Notes under the pieces: model-generated
Told to the model about the DNA's origin: nothing
Seen by the model: only the letters and a program-made list of their open reading frames with translations
Databases searched by the model: none
Shown: one piece after another, positions 10,352-20,644 of the stretch
Layout of the letters: each line of letters begins with the position of its first letter
Numbering within the stretch: the stretch's first letter is position 1
Translations under genes and position numbers: made by a program
Assembly (NCBI GenBank): GCA_918807975.1
Contig: OU964922.1
Span: 16,170,329-16,234,328, forward strand
Length of the DNA stretch: 64,000 nucleotides
Direction: 5' to 3'
DNA from: Aplidium turbinatum
Lineage: Eukaryota; Chordata; Ascidiacea; Aplousobranchia; Polyclinidae

Positions 10352-13087
10352 ATCTACAGCGTCTGCAAGACTGAAAAAGGAAAATGATTTAACAACTAAC
10401 CGAACAATTTACAATTCAAGGCTCGTTTAATGATTTGAAAAAAGTGATGAATGCACTAGATGAAATCTTCTTTGTTGTTGCTGTCTCCATTGACAATCAT
10501 GTTTGCAACAGGTATTTATGTCTGCATGAATTGGTTGTGATGAGAGCGGGGTAATGATATTTTTGACATGCTTTAATTTGTCACTAGACCCAGGGTAGTT
10601 CCCAGTGCCGTTAAAGGGTAATAGTTTGCGCATGTGCGCGCCTATTTGACCGGCGCCTAACTGTCTGCACCTAAAAGACGTCGACCCGTGTAAGTTGGGT
10701 GTACTTTTATGCAGTTTGAATGTATATACGAATTTATTGGACAAAAGGTGTAATTTTATTGGTAGTAATGCCTTGCTTCACATAGTTCAAATTAACTAAC
10801 AATGTACATGTACATACTCTTTTATTTAGAAAAATGTTCATGGATATGTGCGGGAACAACAAATTGTCAAGTTGCATTGTGCATCCTACAAGGAAAGAAA
10901 AGCATTTGTACCTATTATTTGACTTCACACACAATTTTAAAAATATTTTCAATAATTTTCTGAATAGAAAGAGAATGCACTTTCCTCCTGTTGGTGAAGA
11001 TCATAGACACGTCCTTGGTGAAAAATGCACTGCTCGTTTTGAGCATATAAAACGCTTGTATGCTCTTGAGGAACACAAGTCTCTGAAGGCTGCATTTGCA
11101 CTGAGGAAAGCATCGCTAAATCCCAGCAGCATAGCACGTACATCACCTGGCAACATGCTTTAAGTAAGTAAAGTTGTATAATATGGTATTAATGACACAG
11201 AGACCCATCTGTGAATTGAGTATAGAATTCACTGCCTTGTAATGCATACACATAAATGGTGCTCAACTGGTGTAGTTTCTGTCTTGTATGCAGAAAGGTG
11301 TTGTCCGGATGATATGAGCATTGAGCACAACATCATTTTAAAATAGCATTTGAAATTGGTCGGTTATGACATCACAAAGACATACATAAAAGGAAGTAAT
11401 AATATGCTAGTAACTTAGGTTAGCATTATTACTGGAAACTGTGTACGAAATTAAAGTCATAGAATAAAAAATACTGAATAAGACTATTTTTGCCAGCCGC
11501 AAGCCAACGATGGCCTTTGCTATTTTCAGGTGTGTTCTGTGAATCAACTGCGCAGTGCGCATGCCTTGGAGTTGTATGCTGAAAGCAATGCTGGGTTCCT
11601 GGAAACATCAAGATTTGTGAAATTCATATAGAACATTTGGAAAATCATGTCCGTTAAATCACCATTTAAGGGTATGTCATGTCACTATACTGATATCGCA
11701 AATTTTACATATATGTAAAGCAGACTTCGTACAACCAACAACAACAGCTTTTCTGCGAAGTTTACAGAAGTCAGTGGAAGAAGTTAAAAACAGTGAACCA
11801 GCATATTTGGATCAATCTTATTGGTGCATACGACCCTAAAGCTGTTCTAAAGTTTATTATGCTTCCTGTCCACAACATTACTTGTGAAAATTTTCTGTTT
11901 TTTTTTCAATCAAATTAGATCATGAGCAAGTGGTTGAATCACTATCACCAGCAACTATTCCAACACATTAATAGCCAAATTCAGGACTTGTAGACTACAC
12001 GAGGAAACATTTGCTACTGATAGCGGTTCGACATGTTACTTTCCAGGCGTCGCACTCTCTTATAAATGGTTACATATTAAAGCAATGTTATTGATGACAT
12101 TTTTTCTTTTTTGTTTGTGAAATGCTCACTTAACTCACTGCATTGTGTGTATTGAAGGTGTAGCAAAAAAGGATGACATGTGCATGCCAAGGAAATTTCC
12201 TAAAGAAGGAGAGGATCAACCAAACATTCTTGGCATACATTCAAACGATGACAGCAGTGCCCGAACTTGCTCAGTATTTGCATGACAGTTTGGGATTGAT
12301 GTACATTCTTCAGTGCCAACAGAGTTGTGCTTTGCTGTAACGTCAATGACTGTTCAGTATTACGATGTCGTACTCAGCAATCCTTCTACTAAAAGAAAAT
12401 GCTCACCCTACCAAACTCACGCTCTGCTTTTATTCGAGCCGTTAAAAATGCAGCAGAGACGTCATTTGGTTTGCAGGCTGATGTGGCTTGTTCAAAAGGC
12501 CACTGCAACTTCGTGTTGATTGGAAAAACTTCGTTTAATTGTTTTGCCAAAAATGAACTAAAACGTTTGAACGCTTCCAGGCGCGAGGAACCCGCGAATA
12601 TGGCTTGAACAGTACGCAAGCGTACGAGTGGTGGTTCACGCAAGACTGCAAATACTTGAATTTGTGTCATTGCCTGATTGTGGTTACAGTGTGAAGTTAT
12701 GATATCTGATTGTCCAGTGATATTTATTGGTATTATTTTTGTTTGTGTACATAGCCTAGTAGCCAAGTTTATGAACAATAAGCCATTGGTCGTTTTTTTC
12801 TTTTGTGGATTCTACATGTAGCCTAATGAATTGGTTATAACTTACAATATTAATAATTTTGTCATCAACATAAGATTGACAATAACGTACAGATACAACT
12901 TTTGTGAAACGACGAATAAAACAGCCAGTGCAAAACAAACATTTTCTCGTGTAGTAACACCGCATTGTGCAATTCATTGTAGGCAACATGGTTAGCCCTT
13001 CAGTTGGACGGACGGATTTTGAGTTTCGCATCCCGTTAGTGTCTAGGTATCCCTGACTGATACCTACTACATAGCCGAGTGGTGAGG
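10352..13087. other. Non-repetitive segment between the two right-arm modules
   Basis: Complex sequence of ~2.7 kb without satellite units. Apart from the P-like transposase exon at 10834-11163 I find nothing convincing. Other frames here (for example 12389-12778 and 12756-13187, both minus) have no recognisable motif. I could not identify terminal repeats for a P-like element. Confidence 0.5.
10834..11163 (+). pseudogene. P-element/THAP9-like transposase exon
   Basis: The 109-codon frame carries YLLFDFTHNFKNIFNNFLN, which matches the family pattern fDfvHllKnirNNwl of P-element/THAP9 transposases. It then has HIKRLYALEEHKSLKAAFAL and ALRKASLNPSSIART, equivalent to the kLy-lE and LnPssiek segments. 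These enzymes use a GTP-dependent DDE reaction. Only this block is visible: the N-terminal THAP zinc finger and the flanking catalytic segments are not found, so it is a lone exon or relic. It lies between two copies of the T1 right-arm module. Confidence 0.55.
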
Positions 13088-13310
13088 TCGGCTGCATAGC
13101 CGAGTGGTGAGAACTTGGAAAGGCAATCGAAAGGGCACCGGGTTCGATACCGTTCAAGAGCATGCGGCTGTGTCTTTGGCAGGACACTTAAAGGCATGCC
13201 TGAAAGTGGACACGAAGATTGGCTTCATTGCTTTCGTGTCCACTTAATCCAAATCTTCAACCACCAGGTGTAAGCCTGGATACGACAAACAAACCTAGTG
13301 ATTTCTAAAT
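13088..13310 (+). mobile_element. tRNA-derived SINE, full head
   Basis: GGCTGCATAGCCGAGTGGTG (A-box region) and CACCGGGTTCGATACCGTTC (B box) form a tRNA-Ser/Leu-like head. TCTTTGGCAGGACACTTAA and a GTGGACACGAAG...CGTGTCCAC inverted repeat follow. A partial duplicate of the A box (ATAGCCGAGTGGTGAG) sits just upstream at ~13074. The sequence is shared with 7438-7620, and the head with the minus-strand SINE at 50880-51080. Confidence 0.7.
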
Positions 13311-13780
13311 CAAATCATTGTAGATGCAGTAATCTATTAAAACTTAAAAAAATACCCATTCGAAATGTATAGCCTATAATCGCTTTCTAGAGAAATTTAA
13401 GGTTTCAAATTAGGATCTCTTCAATTTACACATCATTTTGTCAAATTCTGAAAAGTTCAATATTGATGAAGCATTAACTATTCTGTACAATTTTTTTGCA
13501 CTACTCAAGATGTGCTGTATAGGCAGGTGTAATATGGCTACTGGCGACAGGTCCTGCGTTAACAAAAAACCTAACGACCGCATAAGGTTGCCTCAAAGGT
13601 GTAGTGGGAAAACCTTACAACAATACAGAACTTAATCAACAAATGTAACACAAGGAATTTATTTTTGTACAGGTCTTTTCCATTATTTTCTGTAATTTCC
13701 AATTTTTCAACTATCTTTTATAAACGCTTAATTGAAGGCTTGTCAAAACGTCAAAATCCTTATTATATTTTAAATACGAA
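13310..13780 (+). other. T1 tail, copy 2
   Basis: Near-identical to 7621-8050, including the conserved 65-codon frame (13438-13635) and the word TAGCCTA (13370-13376, matching 7684-7690). Copy 2 reads ATCAAC where copy 1 has the AATAAA signal. It leads into right arm 2. Confidence 0.6.
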
Positions 13781-15145
13781 AGACATTTCCCCCATTTTTA
13801 AATCATTCTGCTCCAGTTTCCATCGTCTGCACCACCACCAGATTGCCATCCCTGGAAAGGAAATTTAATTCTGAACACGATTCAAAAATAAAATTCCGAA
13901 AAATATTTTGGGAAAATATTTTTATAGACGCCTAATTGAAGGCGTCTATAAACGTTAAAATCTCTATTTATTTTTAAATACGTAAGACATTTCCCCATTT
14001 TTAAACCATTCTGCTCGCGTTTCCTTCGTTTGCCCCACCACGAGCTTGCCATCCTTGGAAAGGAAATTTAATTCTAAACACGATTCAAAGATAAAATTCC
14101 GAAAAATATTTCGGGAAAATATTTTTATAGGCGCCTAATTGAAGGCGTCTATAAACGTTAAAATCTCTATTTATTTTTAAATTTGTAAGACATTTACCCC
14201 ATTTTTAAACCATTCTGCTCGCGTTTCCTTCGTCTGCCCCACCACGAGCTTGCCATCCCTTGGAAAGCAAATTTAATTTTGAACACGATTCAAAAATAAA
14301 ATTCCGAAAAATATTTCGGGAAAATACTTTTATAGGCGCTTGATTGAAGGCGTCTATAAACGTTAAAATCTCTATTTATTTTAAACACGTAAGACATTTC
14401 TTCCATTTTTAAACCATTCTGCTCGCGTTTCCTTCGTCTGCCCCACCACGAGCTTGCCATCCCTGGAAAGGAAATTTAATTCTGAACACGATTCAAAAAT
14501 AAAATTCCGAAAAATATTTCGGGAAAATATTTTTATAGGCGCCTAATTGAAGGCGTCTATAAACGTTAAAATCTCTATTTATTTTTAAATTTGTAAGACA
14601 TTTCCCCCATTTTTAAACCATTCTGCTCGCGTTTCCTTCGTCTGCCCCACCACGAGCTTGCCATCCCTGGAAAGGAAATTTAATTCTGAACACGATTCAA
14701 AAGTAAAATTCCGAAAAATATTTCGGGAAAATATTTTTATAGACGCTTAATTGAAGGCGTGTATATACGTTAAAATCTCTATTTATTTTTAAATACGTAA
14801 GACATTTCCCCCATTTTTAAACCATTCTGCTCGCGTTTCCTTCGTCTGCCCCACCACGAGCTTGCCATCCCTGGAAAGCAAATTTAATTCAGAACACGAT
14901 TCAAAAATAAAATTCCGAAAAATATTTCGGGAAAATATTTTTATAGACGCTTAATTGAAGGCGTGTATATACGTTAAAAACTCTATTTATTTTTAAATAC
15001 GTAAGACATTTCCCCCATTTTTAAACCATTCTGCTCGCGTTTTCTTCGGCTGCCCCACCACGAGCTTGCCACCACTGGAAAGGAAATTTAATTCTGAACA
15101 CGATTCAAAAATAAAATTCCGAAAAATATTTTGGGAAAATATTTT
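13780..15145 (-). repeat. Satellite A, right arm 2 (~7 units, inverted)
   Basis: About seven ~205-bp units in the same orientation as right arm 1. Markers lie near 13836, 14036, 14240, 14447, 14650, 14855 and 15057. Units near the start (13780-14350) are more diverged than those of right arm 1. This array, not arm 1, connects to the terminal inverted repeat. Confidence 0.95.
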
Positions 15146-15312
15146 TATAGTCGTTTTTGTGATGCTTACTTTTCTTGCCATATCACATATCGCAGTCTTA
15201 ATAGATACGATTTCATGTCTAACTTTTCGCAATTGCAGTTGCTTTATTTTTGACAAGTTGAGTTTTTTATTTAAATTTCTGTGTTCACTGTTCATTTGGC
15301 TATAGAAAAAAT

Positions 15313-15460
15313 ATAACATTTGCTTTGATGTGGTAAGGAGAAGTGATTTTATCAGCTTCCGAATGTTGCTGCTTTCATCGCATTGTTAACCGCGCAATTT
15401 TTTACGGATCATTTTTTTAGGCGGATCGCGCAAAATTATTCTGCCAGAATGACGGTGGTA
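15313..15460 (-). repeat. T1 right terminal inverted repeat
   Basis: The reverse complement reads TACCACCGTCATTCTGGCAG onward, matching 570-716. Between it and right arm 2, 15146-15312 holds unique AT-rich sequence with no counterpart at the left end. Confidence 0.85.
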
Positions 15461-15545
15461 TTCTGGTAGAATATTTTTTCCGCTTTCCGCCTAAAAAAGT
15501 TAACCGTGAATAAGTGCGAGGTATACAATGCGACCCAAGGTACTT
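15461..15545 (+). repeat. T2 left terminus (diverged T1-type end, head-to-head with T1)
   Basis: The sequence from ATTCTGGTAGAATA through TCCGCCTAAAAAA and TACAATGCGA follows the order and spacing of the T1 left end (ATTCTGGCAGAATA, TCCGCCTAAAAAA, AACAATGCGA) but with many differences. It points away from T1 and leads straight into satellite B. It is read as the left end of a sister element whose interior is not in the window. Confidence 0.6.
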
Positions 15546-17520
15546 TCGACAAATCTCAAATAAAACTATAATCCGCAACATATGCCACTTAAATTTTACA
15601 TGCATAGGACTCAGTATTGAATTACCTTTCCAGAGGTGTGCACCAATAGGTGGGCATTTGGTAGGAACTCCCAGCAGAACGGTCCAAAGATGGAGGATAT
15701 ATTGACGATAATCAACAGAGTATACCGTAATACAATTTTTGCATATTTAAGAGCTCTCCAATAAACCTCAAATAAAACTATAATCCTCAACATATGCCAC
15801 TTAAATTTTACATGCATCGGATTCAGTATTGAATTACTTTTCCAGGGGTGTGCACCAATAGGTGGGCATTTGGTAGGAACTCCCAGCAGAACGGTTCAAA
15901 GATGGAGGATATATTTACGACAGACATTAAAATAATACGATTTTTGCATAATTGAGAGCTCTCCAATAAACTTCAAATAAAACTATAATCCGCAACATAT
16001 GCCACTTAAATTTTACATGCATCGGATTCAGTATTGAATTACCTTTCCAGGAGTGTGCACCAATAGGTGGGAATTTAGTAGGAACTCCCAGCAGAACGGT
16101 TCAAAGATGGAGGATATATTTACGATAGACATTAAAATAATACGATTTTTTGCATAATTGACACCTCTCCAAACATCTTCAAATAAAACGATAATTCGCA
16201 ATACATTCCGCTTAAATTTTTCATGCATCGGATTCAGTATTGAATTACCTATCCAGGGGTGTGCACCAATAGGTGGGCATTTGGTAGGAACTCCCAGCAG
16301 AACGGTTCAAAGATGGAGGACATAGTGACTAAAATCAAGAGAATAATGCAATTTTTGCATAATTGACACCTCTCCAATAAACCTCAAATAAAACTATAAT
16401 CCGCAACTTATGCCACTTAAATTTTACATGCATCGGATTCAGTATTGAATTACCTTTCCAGGGGTGTGCACCAATAGGTGGGCATTTGGTAGGAACTCCC
16501 AGCAGAACGGTTCAAAGATGGAAGATATATTGAAGACAATCAAGAGAATAATGCAATTTTTGCATAATTGACACCTCTCTAATAAACCTCAAATAAAACT
16601 ATAATCCGCAACATATGCCACTTAACTTATACATGCATCGGATTCAGTATTGAATTACCTTTCCAGTGGTGTGCACCAATAGGTGGGCATTTAGTAGAAA
16701 CTCCCAGCAGAACGGTTCAAAGATGGAAGATATATTTACGATAGACATTAAAATAATACGATTTTTTGCATCATTAACACTTCTTCAAACATCTTCGAAT
16801 AAAACTATAATCCGCAACATATGCCACTTAAATTTTACATGCATCGGATTCAGTATTGAATTACCTTTCCAGGGGTGTGCACCAATAGGTGGGCATTTGG
16901 TAGGAACTCCCAGCAGAACGATTCAAAGATGGAACATATATTTACGATAGACATTAAAATAATGCAATTTTTTGCATAATTAACACTTCTCCAAGCATCT
17001 TCGAATAAAACTGTAATCCGCAACATATGCCACTTAAATTTTACATGCATCGGATTCAGTATTGAATTACCTTTCCAAGGGTGTGAACCAATAGGTGGGC
17101 ATTTGGTAGGAACTCCCAGCAGAACGGTTCAAAGATGGAGGATATATTTACGACAGACATTAAAATAGTACGATTTTTGCATAATTGAGAGCTCTCGAAT
17201 AAACTTCACATAAAACTATAATCCGCAACATATGCCACTTAAATTTTACGTGCATCGGATTCAGTATTGAATTACCTTTCCAGTGGTGTGCACCAATAGG
17301 TGAGCATTTGGTAGGAACTCCCAGCAGAACGGTTCAAAGATGGAAGATATATTGAAGACAATCAAGAGAATAATGCAATCTTTGCATAATTGACACCTCT
17401 CTAATAAAGCTCAAATAAAACTATAATCCGCAACATATGCCACTTAAATTTTACATGCATCGGATTCAGTATTGAATTACTTTTCCAGGGGTGTGCACCA
17501 ATAGGTGGGCATTTGGTAGG
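15546..17520 (+). repeat. Satellite B, first block (~10 units of ~205 bp)
   Basis: Ten units with the marker ACCAATAGGTGGGCATTTGG, near 15643, 15855, 16058, 16265, 16470, 16675, 16880, 17085, 17290 and 17500. Homology to satellite A is visible in TTCAG-ATT-AATT-CCTTTCCAGGGGTG and AGCAGAACGGTTCAAAGATGGA. The block is cut at 17520 by the hAT insertion and resumes at 28861. Confidence 0.95.
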
Positions 17521-19607
17521 CAGGGCCTGATTAAGGCTCATGGGGGCCGAGGCACAGCTAAGTTTAGGGGCCCCTGTTGGCAATCGCTTTCAATGCAATA
17601 CCATGTAGTCTCTGCGAATGATGAAATATGGGCTAACAAATAGTTCAAGCAAAACTATAACTTCATAAATATTAATTTAGCCAATTTACCTACAACTTTC
17701 TAACAGTATGAACACTCTTATAGGCTACTTGTTACAAAAATTAGGCTATTGAATAAAAAATCTCTCTAACATATTGTAAATTGAGCTCATTTCAATTTCA
17801 TACTGGAAACACTAGCAAAATATATGCTACATTTAAATTTGAACTAGTTGAGTTTATTAATTGATCCTTGAAACCAGTGCTGTGTTAAACCCTTTGCGGG
17901 CCCCGGGCCAGAATAATTTGGGCCTTCTATCGTCAAGCAGACCTATAATATTGTGTATATTTTCACTGCACCATGGAAATGTGGTTCATTTCAATAGACT
18001 TTCTCACCAGTTTAGAAAACAACACAAGTGTAAGTAACCGCAAACATAGGTCTATCATTTCTTAGCTACACCTTTGCTCGGAATGAAAGCCAAAAGTGTT
18101 AACAATTTCTAATAAAAAAAATACTGGCAATGGAACAAATCAAACATATCGGTCACGACGCGGTACCGGTAATACCATCGTACAAAATTTTGACTGTTTG
18201 AACTTTGCCGCCCGGTACCGCGCAGATAAAACCAAAACTGTAGAAATTATTAATTTCTTTTCAGATTTGGTCATCTGGTAACATTATTGTTTTTCCCCAT
18301 TTTTATTTTTTATCTGGCAACATTACTTGTTCTGTCAACCAAGTTAAAAACATTGTATAATTGTAAACAAAAGCAGTGTAAAGCGTTTTGAGGATCAGGT
18401 GTTCAATTATTTTTATTCAACATTATATCATTCCAAGGCAAAGCTTCCAGAATTTTATGCAGGCATTCAAGTCTAATTAAAGTTTTTAGGGTATGGTAGC
18501 CTAGGTTAGTGGCAAGAATAAACAGGTCCCTTGTGTTAAAAATGATTTTTGTTTTGTACCACGTACAACATGTGATATGCCAGGCTTATAAGGTACTTGA
18601 AGATAAGAGCAATTTCATGTGCATATGTTCAGAAAAAGTAAATACAGAAGAACGTTTCTGCTAAAAGTACAGGACAGGTTTTTCCTGCTCGCAACATCAC
18701 TAGTCAAGGATATTTACAATTATGGTAGCCTATTGTAAATGTTAAAAATGAAATGATAATTAAACTATCTGAAATACTATTTTGCTTACACTTAACAATT
18801 TTTTAAAACAAAACACTGTTATTGGTGAAAATAAATTGAATCTGTGAATTCACAAAGGGCCTAAGCCCATTTTTTTTTATTTTACTTTTTGTGCTTTCCG
18901 ATTTCTTTCAATGAAAGAAATTAAATAGCCTATGTGAATTCAAAAAGGGCCCTCCAGTTTTTTTTTTTTTTTTTTTATTTCACTATTTGTGCTTTCCGAT
19001 TTCTTTCAATGTCTTCTAAACCTAATGATACTTAAAAAAACAGCCAAATTTTTCAACGCATTGGTAACCATAAAAAATACCCTATCAATTTTTACATTGA
19101 TTTTGAAATGGGCCCAACTATAGCAATTGCACTTCAACTTCTTTATAGTTTTTCCACAGAATCCTCACTGAGTGAACTTTTTAGGTATGATGCTTCTTAC
19201 CAGTATGTTTAAGCATATATATAATCATATATCGAAGTTTCACCACAAATGTAAATGACCATTGTGACTGACTTTGGTGACCTTTTGGTCTTTCGCTGCC
19301 ATCCTTGTTGTGCGAATTATTTGTTTTTATTGTGTTTTTGCTTTTTGTGTCTTTCTTTTTCGCCAACAAAAATAAACTGAACTGAACTGACCAAAACAAT
19401 CAAAACAGTTGTGCCAAAAACACTTTGTGGCAATTGGGCCCTTTTTGAATTCATATATTCAATTGCATCAAACCTGTTAAATACATTTCTGCAGATCATG
19501 TTACTAACGTTATCACATTTTAACTTTGTTTTTAGAGATGTTTCGTTGTAGTCAGGGCCCAAATTTGTATAATAGGGCCCAAATTTGAGATGTTTTAGTA
19601 TAATAAG
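17521..19607. other. hAT left arm, non-coding
   Basis: AT-rich, with several GGGCCC-AAATTTG and GGGCC-TTTTTGAATTC words in both orientations (near 18854, 18945, 19437, 19556 and 19575). A short tandem duplication around TTTGTGCTTTCCGATTTC (18890 and 18990) is also present, separated by a T-run at 18958-18977. No coding region is supported. Confidence 0.5.
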
Positions 19608-19970
19608 TGTAACAACCGAATTTTGCTGGGTCTTTAACGGACCCTGCATCCGACAGTTGTGCTTTATTATGTCCGACAAGAACGGCTACCAGGTTAGGCC
19701 TCAATTGATTACTTCTGACTCAAGCTGACCTATGTTTATACAAGTACACGAAAACACTTACTTGTAATCCACGCACACAAGCCAACCATCATCAGAAAGA
19801 AATTATTGAAAAAATGTGACCGTCCACCGCTCAAGTCGAAACACAAAAAAAAACACTTTTCGATAAATGAAACACTAATTCAAACTCATTCAAGTGGAGG
19901 TCACTGAAGCGTGAACGCAAAACAAGAACATTCAAAAAATAAGAAAGGAATTGCATAAATCGTTTCTACA
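19608..19970 (-). repeat. BEL/Pao LTR (3' LTR with respect to the element)
   Basis: Runs from TGTAACAACCGAATTTTGC to CGTTTCTACA, 363 bp, and appears identical to 28229-28591. Confidence 0.9.
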
Positions 19971-20644
19971 TGCCCGCACCCGAAACCGGAGCAAGCCTAC
20001 GAGGGTTTCTAAATTCAAAGGAAACGATTAGATACAAACACATAACGTATAGCGTCAATGACTGAGCACGAGTAAAAAACGTAACTGCCATAATGATATA
20101 GGCTACTGCCTCTGAGCCGGAATCAAAGATGTGGGAAATGTTGAGCAGCGCCTAACAGACGCTGCAAAGCGAAGCTTAAAGATGCTGCACTCACAAAGAT
20201 GCGATGGAAGATACCATTCATAATCGACACGTAGTAAATATACAAACTAATTAGGCCTACATAAACTACAATAGTCGCACAGGAATTAAGAACCAAGCAG
20301 TTGAAAAATAGTAATGTTAACCACTTAACCTAACATTTCGATAACGAAAACGTACATGATAACCTAACAATTTGATAACGAGATCATACACGATAACCTA
20401 AATACTTCGATAACGAAAACATACATGTTAACCTAACACTTCGATAACGAGAACATACACGATAATCTAAACACTTCGATCATCATAACCATAGCAGCTC
20501 TTACCGGAGAAATGGAACAACACGAAATGTTTCCTTATTGGAAGCTGCTCGTAACAAATTAATACACAATACCAACAAATACTACAAAGCAAACTGAATA
20601 CCCAGGGCAAATATCAATGATTGTCCATACGCGCGAGAATCAGT

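Larger units (their letters stand above)
570..15460 (+). mobile_element. T1: giant KDZ/IS3EU-like DNA transposon with satellite arms and Ulp1 + USP cargo
   Basis: The element is bounded by ~147-bp inverted repeats (570-716 and 15313-15460). Inside each end lies a tandem array of a ~205-bp unit; the left array reads + and both right arrays read -. The core encodes, all on +, a DDE-type transposase, an Ulp1-like (C48) protease and a USP-like (C19) protease. Transposase plus Ulp1 is known from the KDZ (Zisupton) group. The DaSG and DGS-aMNAV transposase motifs also resemble IS3EU-like families, so the superfamily is unsettled. No target duplication can be read: the right end abuts another terminus at 15461. 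The element is decayed, with a frameshift in the transposase, stops in both protease genes, SINE insertions and a duplicated right arm. Confidence 0.7.

Noticed and set aside
12389-13187. Minus-strand frames of 129 and 143 codons
   Set aside because: No motif recognised; the second overlaps a SINE and the first lies in otherwise non-coding DNA.
727-15145. Direct repeats with regular spacing, considered as CRISPR
   Set aside because: Repeat units are ~205 bp without short unique spacers, in a clearly eukaryotic transposon context.
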